64,000 bases of DNA from Parvularcula marina (lineage in GTDB: Bacteria; Pseudomonadota; Alphaproteobacteria; Caulobacterales; Parvularculaceae), in contig NZ_QUQO01000001.1 of assembly GCF_003399445.1 (NCBI RefSeq), positions 1,299,001-1,363,000 of the forward strand. Reading direction: 5' to 3'. How positions within the stretch are numbered: the first letter of the stretch is position 1; every line of letters begins with the position of its first letter. Both the position numbers and the translations under genes were made by a program. The notes under the pieces were generated by a model that saw only the letters and a program-made list of their open reading frames with translations, did not search any database and was not told the DNA's origin. Of the stretch, positions 17,667-26,134 are shown in pieces.

Positions 17667-19889
17667 TCAGTAAGTGAACTGAATTTCCGCACCAATGATC
17701 TTACCCTTGTTGATGGGCGAAAATGTCGCGCCAGTCCCAGGCAACGCCGATGCAGGGCCGCCGGGGAAGTTTGGAGGTAACTGGGTGTCATTCCCGTATG
17801 TAATCTCGTCAAGAAGGTTCTTGCCGTAGACGGATACTTTCCATGCACCGCCCGCCGGCTGATAGCTGATGCTGGCATCAACAATATCAACTTCCGGCAA
17901 CACACCCAGATTGTTGTCAGTATATTTGACATTGGAGCGGTGATTGTAATTAGCCCGAAGAACAAGCGACGAGCCGTTGGAAAGCGGCTGTTCATAAATC
18001 GCCCCGAGACCATAAGTCTGGGAGGCAAGCCTTGGCAGATCGAGCCGCAGGTCCTTTTCATCGACAACACCGTCACCGCTGATGTCAAACAGGACCTTGT
18101 CATAGTCACCCGAGATCAACCCCATCATCCCGGTAAGGACAAGATTGTCTGTCAGGGTCGCAACAAATTCCGTCTCGAAACCTTCAACGGTCGCATCGGC
18201 GGTATTCCGGATCTCCTGCACCACGCCTGCGGTCGGATCAGCACGGTTCACTTCCCGTTGAAGATCCGACAACTCGGTTGAGAACAACGCCGAGTTAACA
18301 CGAAGCCTGTTCTCGAAAAGCTGCGCTTTGACGCCCAATTCCATGCTCTTGGCCGTTTCTTCCGAGAACGGTGTGAACGGGGCAACAGGTGATGTATTCC
18401 GGAAATTGAAACCCCCTGCCCGGACACCTTCGGTGTAGCTGGCATAGACCTGCAAATCTTCATTGGGCTGATATCTCACGCCCACGCGTGGGGTGAACTT
18501 ACTCAAACCTGCTTCGAGATTGACGTCATAATTTGAGCAAGATGTGCGCGTGCAGTCATTGCTCGAAAAAATACGCTCAATGCTGCCTTCCTTGTCTTCG
18601 TCACTGTAACGACCACCAAGAATGAAGGTCACCTTATCCGTCACCATGATGTCGGCTTGCGCAAAAATCCCGTAGGTCGTGACATCCTGCTCACCGCCAC
18701 CGATGAACGGGATGGGGGCAGACGGAATTTCCCGGTCTTCAATATAAAGAAGATCCTGCTCCATGTAGAAGATGCCCGCCGTCAGATCGACGCGGTCGTT
18801 CAAGCGACCCGAGTAACGCAATTCGTTCGAGAACTGCTCATGCTCGACAAGGGCATAGGAGTGGAAGACCGTGACCGGCGAAGAGTCGATATCGCCCAGC
18901 GATGTCGATTCATAATCACGGTACCCCGTAATGTTGGTGATTGTCCCATCACCGAAAGAGACATCCCAGTTGATCGTATTGGTGACTTGCGTCCATTTGG
19001 AATCAAACGAACCAAAATCATTGATCGAAACCTCAAAGTTCTCGCCATTGAGGCCCCGGTTCTGACCTGGGTTCGGACTCCCCTCGATATCGCCATGCTC
19101 GTATTTCAGTGTCCATTCGAGGTTTTCGCTCGGCGTCCAGCGCAAGGCGGGCCGAATGACGACCGTCGTCCGGTCGCCTAGATTGTCCCGGCGCAGCGCA
19201 TCCGCCCCGATCAGACCGAGAATGGGCGCATCATTTTCGAAATAGCCTTCATCATCCTCATAAAGAATTCCAAGCTTCGCTGAGAGTTTACCTTCAACAA
19301 CAGGCCCTGAAACAACCGCGTTCCCGCGATAGAGGAGTCCCGTTTCAATCGAGGCCTTGCCTTTGAAGACGAATTCATCACTCGGCGAGGATGTCTGCAT
19401 GACAACAGCACCAGCTGTCGCATTCCGTCCAAAGAGAGTTCCTTGCGGACCACGAAGTACTTCGACGCTCTCCAGATCGAAGGTATCGAAAATCACCCCA
19501 GTGTTGATCGCAAGTGGCACACCATCATAGACAAGAGCGACTGCCGGATCGATAGAGGGAATTGAACTGTTGACCGCGACACCACGGATAGAGAAGTTTG
19601 CCGTGCCCGGAATTGTTCCGATATCTTCGAGTTGAACATTCGGCATGGAGAAGCTCAGGCTCTGAATGTCCCTGACGAACAAGGCGTCAATTTGTTCTTC
19701 GCCAAAAGCCGAGACCGCTACAGGCGTATCCTGAAGGTCTTCACCGCCCGCCTTTTTAGTCCCCTTGACGACGACTACGTCTCGGAATGCATCAGTCGTA
19801 GATTGGCCTTCCTGAGCTTGCGACGCAGCCATGATGGCCACGACCGAAGCCATCCCCATCAAGAGTATTTTTCCTGAATTCTTTATCAT
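17667..19889 (-). CDS. TonB-dependent outer-membrane receptor
   Basis: 740 residues. Signal peptide 1-25 (cut after ASQA), then TonB box-like DVVVVKGTKK, a plug with SIRGVAVNSS and VEVLRGPQGTLFGRNATAGAV, and a 22-strand-type barrel ending EIQFTY. The plug wording is of the small-molecule/siderophore receptor class widely used by marine alphaproteobacteria and sphingomonads for aromatic or lipid-like substrates. ATG 19889 is preceded by GGGAGAATACA. Starts 32 bp after the TetR gene, so they share a transcript. Confidence 0.93.
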   Translation of the reverse strand: MIKNSGKILLMGMASVVAIMAASQAQEGQSTTDAFRDVVVVKGTKKAGGEDLQDTPVAVSAFGEEQIDALFVRDIQSLSFSMPNVQLEDIGTIPGTANFSIRGVAVNSSIPSIDPAVALVYDGVPLAINTGVIFDTFDLESVEVLRGPQGTLFGRNATAGAVVMQTSSPSDEFVFKGKASIETGLLYRGNAVVSGPVVEGKLSAKLGILYEDDEGYFENDAPILGLIGADALRRDNLGDRTTVVIRPALRWTPSENLEWTLKYEHGDIEGSPNPGQNRGLNGENFEVSINDFGSFDSKWTQVTNTINWDVSFGDGTITNITGYRDYESTSLGDIDSSPVTVFHSYALVEHEQFSNELRYSGRLNDRVDLTAGIFYMEQDLLYIEDREIPSAPIPFIGGGEQDVTTYGIFAQADIMVTDKVTFILGGRYSDEDKEGSIERIFSSNDCTRTSCSNYDVNLEAGLSKFTPRVGVRYQPNEDLQVYASYTEGVRAGGFNFRNTSPVAPFTPFSEETAKSMELGVKAQLFENRLRVNSALFSTELSDLQREVNRADPTAGVVQEIRNTADATVEGFETEFVATLTDNLVLTGMMGLISGDYDKVLFDISGDGVVDEKDLRLDLPRLASQTYGLGAIYEQPLSNGSSLVLRANYNHRSNVKYTDNNLGVLPEVDIVDASISYQPAGGAWKVSVYGKNLLDEITYGNDTQLPPNFPGGPASALPGTGATFSPINKGKIIGAEIQFTY

Positions 19890-19921
19890 TGTATTCTCCC
19901 TATGTTTTTCTGGATCTGTTT

Positions 19922-20611
19922 TTATTTTTCGGCGTCACTTTCCAGAAACAGTGCTCGCCACCAAAGCTTGGCCAGAGAGTTGGCCATCAGCTCAATCTCC
20001 TGTTGATCAGGCATTCTTTCCAATTGAACAATCCGTATATAGACGTAATGTTCATTCATATTGCCGAGCGCTTCACCGATGAATTCAACATCAGTCGACT
20101 CCGGCAATATCCCATTCTTGATCAGGCTCCGCAGCCACCCTTTAGTCCGGGCGAAAAACCTGTCGCGCAATTCAATCCAGGTCGGAAAAAAGTGATCTGA
20201 CTGCGGGCTCGCCGCCGCTTCATATGCGGCGATAAACAGTCGCTGATGTTCAGTATAGTACGTAATGTATCGAACATTCCGCTCTGCCAACTGCGCCTGC
20301 GTCAGAACTGACTCGTCTCCGTCCTGTCGGCCGGTCACTTCCAGCAAGCCGCGGAAAAAGGGCTTCAGGATTTCGAGGAAGATGACATTCTTATTCTCGA
20401 AATGCCGATAGAAATTACCGATGGCGACACCAGCATTGCCCGCAATGTCGGCGACACGTGCGCCATGATAGCCCTTCTCACGAAAGGCTTTCTCTGCACC
20501 CTCGAGAAGCTTTTGCCTTGTGGCCTCGCCCCTTGCGGACAACCGCGGACGCTCCTGAATATCCAGCGCGTTGTCCACCTTAGGCGATTGTTTCCTCAAA
20601 GCTTTTTGCAT
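19922..20611 (-). CDS. TetR-family transcriptional regulator
   Basis: 229 residues. The N-terminal TetR helix-turn-helix runs about 26-72: RQKLLEGAEKAFREKGYHG, ARVADIAGNAGVAIGNFYRHF, then ENKNVIFLEIL. The C-terminal ligand domain is not specific to a known subfamily. It is the first gene of the minus-strand unit with the TonB receptor and probably controls it and itself. A candidate inverted-repeat operator lies 59 bp upstream of its start. Confidence 0.9.
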   Translation of the reverse strand: MQKALRKQSPKVDNALDIQERPRLSARGEATRQKLLEGAEKAFREKGYHGARVADIAGNAGVAIGNFYRHFENKNVIFLEILKPFFRGLLEVTGRQDGDESVLTQAQLAERNVRYITYYTEHQRLFIAAYEAAASPQSDHFFPTWIELRDRFFARTKGWLRSLIKNGILPESTDVEFIGEALGNMNEHYVYIRIVQLERMPDQQEIELMANSLAKLWWRALFLESDAEK

Positions 20612-20669
20612 TGTGTACTCAGCTGCCCCCGAGCATCGCGATGTTTATGAGCTCAATGTGAATGCGACG

Positions 20670-20688
20670 TCATGTTCACAATACATGA
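20670..20688. promoter_or_regulatory. Candidate operator for the upstream-reading TetR
   Basis: Inverted repeat TCATGT-N7-ACATGA, 59 bp upstream of the TetR start at 20611. Spacing and size suit a TetR dimer, but only a single copy is visible. Confidence 0.35.
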
Positions 20689-20783
20689 CAATTCGACGCT
20701 TGAAAAGTTCTAGACCTCAGCGCCGGGAAAGAACTTTATTAGCTGCCCTCGCGCCCAAGGACGAACGCGCAGCGCTATTGGAG

Positions 20784-20799
20784 CCCCCCCCCCCCCCCC
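20784..20799. repeat. Homopolymer run of 16 C residues
   Basis: An uninterrupted C16 in a gene-free control region. Such runs are prone to slipped-strand length change and to sequencing error. It lies about 170 bp upstream of the TetR start (minus) and 280 bp upstream of the acyl-CoA ligase start (plus). Confidence 0.95.
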
Positions 20800-20990
20800 G
20801 CTAACGCTCATGAACCCCGTGACAGAGCAATATCTGATGGATCCAAAAGATTCGCATACTGATCCATGAAACAACTCACGGACACACGGCATCAGTCATA
20901 ATGAGCTCGCCAAGCCGGTCGGCGGCCCCGTCCGGCCCCTCCCCGCGACCTCCAACTGCGCCCAATTTACAAGATCGCACTTTTCATTCA

Positions 20991-21012
20991 TTTAGCGCTA
21001 AGTTAATGAACT
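20991..21012. promoter_or_regulatory. Operator-like site A (shared with site B)
   Basis: TTTAGCGCTAAG followed by TTAATGAACT, containing the perfect palindrome TTAGCGCTAA. It matches the site at 23391-23412 in 19 of 22 positions. Located 68 bp upstream of the acyl-CoA ligase start. The TetR gene between the two sites is the likely binder (inference); LacI-type regulators also favour a TTAGCGCTAA core. Confidence 0.6.
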
Positions 21013-21079
21013 GAATTGCAAGCGACCTCCCCGGCCAGCCAATGATGCCGGGCAGAGGAGATAAAGGGAGGCACATATC

Positions 21080-22531
21080 ATGACGGCCGACGGCGTCGCA
21101 TTCAGCTCTATCCTTGCCTATCACGCGCAGCGCACCCCTTCGCGCGCGGCCCTCATCACAGCGGATGAGAGCCTCACCTTCGAAGAGCTCGACGCGAAAG
21201 CAAACCGGCGCGCACGGCTTCTTGCATCGCGCGGCGTTAAAGAAGGCGACTTTGTCACCATCGCCCTTCCCAATGGCGTGGATTTCTATGAGAGCACCTT
21301 TGCGATCTGGAAGCTCGGCGCGATCCCCAATATCGTCTCGGCAAAACTTGCCCGGCCGGAGATGGAGGCGATTCTCGATATTGTCCGGCCAAAGATGTTC
21401 ATTGGCTCGCCACCCTCACCTGACATTCCAAGTTTTGACGGTGACAAGTCAGCGCTTGAGGCTTTCTCCACCGATCACTTGCCGGAAATCGTCTCCCCGC
21501 ACTGGAAAGCGATGACCAGCGGTGGTTCAACCGGGCGCCCCAAGGTGATCGTTGATGCCATGCCGTCAAGATGGAACCCGGATGAGGGATTTCTTTGTCA
21601 GCAGCCGAATGATGTGATCCTCAACCCCGGACCACTTTATCACAACGCACCATTTCACTGCATCCATATGGGGTTTTTTGTCGGCGCCACCATTATCGAG
21701 ATGGGAAAATTCGACGCGCTTCGCTCACTTGAACTGATTGAACAGCACAAGGTCAATTGGGTCACCATGGTGCCGACCATGATGCACCGTATCTGGCATT
21801 TAGGACCGGAGGTCCTGTCGCGTTTCACCCTGCCGAGCTTGCGCCTGATGATGCATATGGCGGCCCCTTGCGCGCCATGGCTGAAAGAAGCCTGGATCGA
21901 CTGGCTCGGCAGTGAACGGGTCTGGGAGTATTACGGCACAACCGAGGGAACGGGTTCGACCATCATCTCAGGCACAGACTGGCTCGAGCATCCAGCGTCT
22001 GTCGGCCGGGTCCGGGACGGTTATGAGATGAAAATTCTCGATGCGGAAGGTCAGCCCTGCCCGCCAGGCACAGTCGGTGAAATCTTTTTCCGTCCTGAAG
22101 GAGGGCCGGGATCGACCTATCATTATATGGGGAGTGAGCCCCGGCGGATCGGCGAATGGGAAGCGCCGGGTGATCTGGGCTCGATCGATGAAGAGGGCTA
22201 TTTATATCTCTCGGATCGACGGAATGACCTCATCATCTCAGGTGGCGCGAATATCTACCCCGCCGAGGTCGAAGCCGCGATTGATGCGCATCCTGACGTC
22301 AGGAGCAGCGCCGTGATCGGCCTGCCGGATGAGTATTGGGGAGCGTGCGTTCACGCGATCGTTCAGAAGGCAGATCACGCATCGCTTAGTGAAGAAGACC
22401 TCACGGATTTTATCGCGAGCCGGCTGACGCGATACAAGATGCCCAAATCGATCGAATTCACGAGCGAACCCTTGCGCGATGAGGCCGGCAAAGTCCGCCG
22501 CGCGGCATTGCGTGAGGCAAGGATCAGCTAG
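21080..22531 (+). CDS. AMP-dependent acyl/aryl-CoA ligase
   Basis: Adenylate-forming enzyme that activates a carboxylic acid to its CoA thioester. 483 residues, shorter than the usual 520-560. P-loop-like motif TSGGSTGRPK (146-155), A5 YYGTTEGTG, A7/A8 GDLGSIDEEGYLYLSDRRND, ISGGANIYPAEVE, and a C-terminal GKVRR holding the candidate catalytic lysine. It resembles bile-acid or short-chain/aromatic acid CoA ligases; the substrate is not decidable. GGGAGG site before ATG 21080. A terminator follows, overlapping the end of the convergent TetR gene. Confidence 0.9.
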   Translation: MTADGVAFSSILAYHAQRTPSRAALITADESLTFEELDAKANRRARLLASRGVKEGDFVTIALPNGVDFYESTFAIWKLGAIPNIVSAKLARPEMEAILDIVRPKMFIGSPPSPDIPSFDGDKSALEAFSTDHLPEIVSPHWKAMTSGGSTGRPKVIVDAMPSRWNPDEGFLCQQPNDVILNPGPLYHNAPFHCIHMGFFVGATIIEMGKFDALRSLELIEQHKVNWVTMVPTMMHRIWHLGPEVLSRFTLPSLRLMMHMAAPCAPWLKEAWIDWLGSERVWEYYGTTEGTGSTIISGTDWLEHPASVGRVRDGYEMKILDAEGQPCPPGTVGEIFFRPEGGPGSTYHYMGSEPRRIGEWEAPGDLGSIDEEGYLYLSDRRNDLIISGGANIYPAEVEAAIDAHPDVRSSAVIGLPDEYWGACVHAIVQKADHASLSEEDLTDFIASRLTRYKMPKSIEFTSEPLRDEAGKVRRAALREARIS

Positions 22532-22563
22532 TTTTTCAACGCCGAGACTTTAAAAATGCCAAG

Positions 22564-22593
22564 GCCAGCCCTTTACTTGCGGGCTGGCTTTTT
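22564..22593 (+). terminator. Intrinsic terminator of the acyl-CoA ligase gene
   Basis: Stem GCCAGCCC / GGGCTGGC with a 9-nt loop followed by TTTTT. It sits 32 bp after the ligase stop and overlaps the last codons of the convergent TetR gene. Confidence 0.85.
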
Positions 22594-23271
22594 CTTTCGC
22601 TTGCGATTGTAGACAGCATCAAGGCCGCCCACCATAAAGGTCACAAAGCGCTCTCTCACGGCTTCGAAATCATCCGACGCACACAGACCACCTGACAACC
22701 GATCGATCCGGCCCGTCCGTGACAGGATCAACGTATAGGCGCCTGAGGTGAACTGGAAACACCAGAACAAATCCTCAGGATCTGCATCGGGCAATGCTTT
22801 TTTGAGAAGGTCGATCAGCCGCAAGACGAGCGGATCGAAATAGACGTCCATCTTCTCGGCGCCATAGCCCGGCGCGTTGTTCACCTGCGCAAAGATCCGG
22901 CCAAAATTTCGCCAGCCATCTTCCTCATTGATGTAAACGTCAAACGCGCCGTCATAATAAGCGCGTAAAGCTCCCTCGACGGTGGGATTGTCCCCCACTT
23001 CCTCTTCATACGCATCGAGGCCCGCCGTCCGTACCGAGACCGCAAATTCAACCCGTCGGTCAAAGACAGCGTCGAACAGCGCCTTTTTCCCATCGAAGTA
23101 ATAATGGATCAGCGCCGCATGGATGCCCATCTTGTCGGCGACATCCTTGATGGTCACCCCGAAATATCCGAGCTGCGCAAAAAGATCCTCACTCGTATCA
23201 AGGATCTGTTTTACGGTCGCAGCGCGTTGTTCAGCGCGAGTCCGCCGCTTCACTTTCGGCGTTGATGCCAT
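22573..23271 (-). CDS. TetR-family transcriptional regulator
   Basis: 232 residues from ATG 23271, which has a GGGGAAGG site; the longer frame from TTG 23307 is less likely. Helix-turn-helix region: ATVKQILDTSEDLFAQLGYFG then VTIKDVADKMGIHAALIHYYF. The C-terminus is basic (RKRKKKPARK). It lies between the acyl-CoA ligase and a TonB receptor, both preceded by the same 22-bp site, and most likely represses both. Confidence 0.9.
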   Translation of the reverse strand: MASTPKVKRRTRAEQRAATVKQILDTSEDLFAQLGYFGVTIKDVADKMGIHAALIHYYFDGKKALFDAVFDRRVEFAVSVRTAGLDAYEEEVGDNPTVEGALRAYYDGAFDVYINEEDGWRNFGRIFAQVNNAPGYGAEKMDVYFDPLVLRLIDLLKKALPDADPEDLFWCFQFTSGAYTLILSRTGRIDRLSGGLCASDDFEAVRERFVTFMVGGLDAVYNRKRKKKPARK

Positions 23272-23390
23272 GACGTCCGGCCTTCCCCGTTCGGATGCAT
23301 CCGTCAAAAAACGCTATCCAACCAATCATTTGGCCCGACGATGAGGCGCTGCCCCCTTTCAGTCAACGGTCGTGAATCGGCTAAATTTTA

Positions 23391-23412
23391 TTTAGCACTA
23401 AATAAATGAACT
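23391..23412. promoter_or_regulatory. Operator-like site B (shared with site A)
   Basis: TTTAGCACTAAA followed by TAAATGAACT, 19 of 22 bases identical to site A. It lies 70 bp upstream of the TonB receptor start and 120 bp upstream of the divergent TetR start, so a bound regulator could control both directions. Confidence 0.6.
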
Positions 23413-23481
23413 TGACCGCTTCCACTTTCGTGCGGTACCGATTCACAAACAGGCAAATAAATGCCGAGGGAGGGAAGCAAG

Positions 23482-26121
23482 ATGAACACGTTGAAATCAC
23501 TGAAGAAATTTGCCCTGTCGGGCAGCTCAATCCTGGCCTGCGTGCAATTCGCCGGCATCGCCATGGCGCAGTCCACTGATGTAGATACCGCCGTTTCCGC
23601 CGCTGAAGACCAACCGGCCGAAGAGCGCGGCGACACCATCGTCGTCACCGGCTCCAGCATTCGCGGCGTTCCGCCCACGGGCTCGAACCTCATCAGTGTC
23701 GACCGCAACAGCATCGAGACGATCTCAGCGGCAACCACCGCGGATCTGCTGACGACCGTGCCGCAGCTCAACAGTTTCAATTCCGTCGCAACAGCTAGCC
23801 TTGACGGTTTTGGCTCCTTTGCCCCCGGCATGCGCGGCCTGCCGGCTAGTGCGACCCTGCCGCTGATGAATGGCCACCGTCTGGTAGCCGCGGCTGCGAA
23901 TGAGACGAACCCGGATTATCCCTTCATCCCCAGCATTGCGATTGAGCGGGTGGAGATCGTCGCTGATGGCGCTTCCTCGATTTATGGTTCTGACGCTGTT
24001 GCTGGCGTTGTGAACTTCATCACGCGAAAGAATTTTTCCGGCGCAGAAGTCTCCGTGAATTACGGCGTTGCGGATGAATATCAGGCCTTCACGTTCAACG
24101 GCATTATCGGACGCGAATGGGATGGCGGCTCAGTTCTTGCTGCCTATCAGTACGCAGAGAACTCGAATATCACCGGCGGTGACAGAGATTACCGCATCCT
24201 GGATTTCACGCCTTTTGGCGGCATCGACACGCGGGGCACTTCTTGTCCCTCCCCGAATGTCCTTGTGGATTCCACTTTCTATGCCGTGAACTACGCAGCA
24301 CCTGACTTAGTACCCGGCACGACCAATTACTGTGATAATGGGGCTGTGGCCGATCTGGTCCCCGACTCCCGCATTCACAGCCTTTTTGCCTCCGGCCATC
24401 AGGATCTGAGCGAGAACGTAACCGTCTGGGGAGAAATCTTGTTTTCGAACATGCGCGATGAAATTCGCGCCGCTCCGCCCGTTCAGGCGCAGTTCATCAC
24501 AAGCGCCAATCCCTTCTTCCAGGCGCCTCCGGGCTCCGGCGCGACCGTTGAATATGTTCAGTTCCGCCCCGATAATCTGATCGGTGACGACCATTTCCTG
24601 AACACGGATGAAAGACGGGTCGGCAATTCCTCATTCGGCGTTGACTTCAGCCTGCCGCATGACCTGAATTTGAGCGTCTACGGTACATATAACTGGGCTG
24701 AGAATGACGCCTTCATTCCGTCCATCAATACCGCAGCGCTGAGCGCCGCAGCCGCCGGCACGACGACCGACACGGCGCTCGATCCATTCGGCACGATGAC
24801 CGCCCCTGCGGTCGTAGCGGCCATTCTTGACTCGTCCACCACGGTCAATATTGATCAGGTGACCAAGCTTGCGGCCGTTAAGCTCGATGGGCCGCTCGGC
24901 GAACTCCCCGGCGGAGAAATGAAATTCGCCATTGGCGCTGAAGCGCGCCGCGAGACCTTTGAGCAGTCGGGATTTGTCGGCGCGACGCCCGTCCCCGAGG
25001 ATCTCGAGCGGGATATCACATCCCTTTACGGCGAACTCTTCATTCCGATCACAGATGACGGGGAGTCTGTCTTCAGAAATCTCTCAGTGTCCCTGTCGGG
25101 CCGGTATGACGATTACAGCGATTTCGGCTCGACCACTAACCCGAAGATTGGCGTCAACTGGACGCCAACGGACAGCCTCAATCTGCGCGGCTCTTACGGT
25201 ACGTCCTTCCGGGCCCCGGGGATGCGACAGGTCGGCGCAACGGTCGGCGCCTATTATCTTGATGCGGCCAATTCGGCTGTTTTCGCCAATGACCCGACCC
25301 GCGGTCTTGCTCAGGTCAACACGGTCTACCTGCTTGGTGGCAATAGCGACCTTCAGCCTGAGGAAGCCACAACCTATTCATTCGGCGCGGATTTCACTCC
25401 GTCCTTCCTGCCGGATCTGAATGCCAGCGTCACATACTATAACATTGAGTATACGGAGGTTATTGGCACGCCATCAGCAGCCATCGTATTCACGGATCCG
25501 ACTTTCGCCTCGATCGTCTATCGTGATCCGACGCCGACCGAACTTTCAGACCTCTTGTCGATTGCCGTTCCGGTCAATCTGCCAAGTCCATTGCCGGCCA
25601 TCGGCAACCTGCTTGACCTGCGGCTCAACAATTTCGGCATTCGGGAGACGGACGGCCTCGACTTCAATGTGAACTATCGCTGGACGACAGACTTTGGCTC
25701 CGTCTTTGCCGACGTAACGGGGAATTACATTCTCAATTACGACTCCCAGCAATCCCCGGCGGCACCGGTGGCGGATAGCCTGAAACTGGGCATCCCGCGT
25801 AGTACGGCACGCGCTACGCTTGGCGCAGTATCAGGGCCCGTCTCGGTTTTTGGCTTCGTCAACTATCGCGAAGGTATCACCAACAATTTCTCGACCCCGA
25901 CGGGTGTCAGCTCCTACGACGCCAATTCGTATACGACGGCCGATCTTCGCGTCTCATGGCGCCTGCCGGATAGCGGTGCAACGCAAGGGGCGTCCCTCTT
26001 GCTTCAGGTCGATAATATCTTTGATCAGGACCCGCCTTTCTTCCCGGCAACCGATGGAATCGGCGGGCAATACAATCCGATTGGACGTTACATCGCTCTG
26101 AACATCAGAAAATCCTTCTGA
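23482..26121 (+). CDS. TonB-dependent outer-membrane receptor
   Basis: 879 residues from ATG 23482, which directly follows GAGGGAGGGAAGCAAG (the frame opens seven codons earlier). Signal peptide cut after AMAQ, TonB box-like DTIVVTGSSIRG, plug with GMRGLPASATLPLMNGHR and VEIVADGASSIYGSDAVAGVVNFIT, and a barrel ending in NIRKSF. Followed at 13 bp by a serine hydrolase and then a GPH transporter, so it brings the substrate of this unit across the outer membrane. Confidence 0.93.
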   Translation: MNTLKSLKKFALSGSSILACVQFAGIAMAQSTDVDTAVSAAEDQPAEERGDTIVVTGSSIRGVPPTGSNLISVDRNSIETISAATTADLLTTVPQLNSFNSVATASLDGFGSFAPGMRGLPASATLPLMNGHRLVAAAANETNPDYPFIPSIAIERVEIVADGASSIYGSDAVAGVVNFITRKNFSGAEVSVNYGVADEYQAFTFNGIIGREWDGGSVLAAYQYAENSNITGGDRDYRILDFTPFGGIDTRGTSCPSPNVLVDSTFYAVNYAAPDLVPGTTNYCDNGAVADLVPDSRIHSLFASGHQDLSENVTVWGEILFSNMRDEIRAAPPVQAQFITSANPFFQAPPGSGATVEYVQFRPDNLIGDDHFLNTDERRVGNSSFGVDFSLPHDLNLSVYGTYNWAENDAFIPSINTAALSAAAAGTTTDTALDPFGTMTAPAVVAAILDSSTTVNIDQVTKLAAVKLDGPLGELPGGEMKFAIGAEARRETFEQSGFVGATPVPEDLERDITSLYGELFIPITDDGESVFRNLSVSLSGRYDDYSDFGSTTNPKIGVNWTPTDSLNLRGSYGTSFRAPGMRQVGATVGAYYLDAANSAVFANDPTRGLAQVNTVYLLGGNSDLQPEEATTYSFGADFTPSFLPDLNASVTYYNIEYTEVIGTPSAAIVFTDPTFASIVYRDPTPTELSDLLSIAVPVNLPSPLPAIGNLLDLRLNNFGIRETDGLDFNVNYRWTTDFGSVFADVTGNYILNYDSQQSPAAPVADSLKLGIPRSTARATLGAVSGPVSVFGFVNYREGITNNFSTPTGVSSYDANSYTTADLRVSWRLPDSGATQGASLLLQVDNIFDQDPPFFPATDGIGGQYNPIGRYIALNIRKSF

Positions 26122-26134
26122 GCACGGCGGGATC

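Larger units (their letters stand above)
20612..21079. other. Divergent control region between TetR and acyl-CoA ligase genes
   Basis: 468 bp without a credible gene. It contains a TetR-type inverted repeat near 20670, a run of 16 C at 20784-20799, and an operator-like site at 20991-21012. Short open frames across the C-run have proline- or glycine-tract translations and no similarity I recognise. Confidence 0.6.

Noticed and set aside
20571-20892. Short frames crossing the C16 tract on both strands
   Set aside because: They only exist because of the homopolymer (proline or glycine runs) and lack ribosome-binding sites and conserved sequence.
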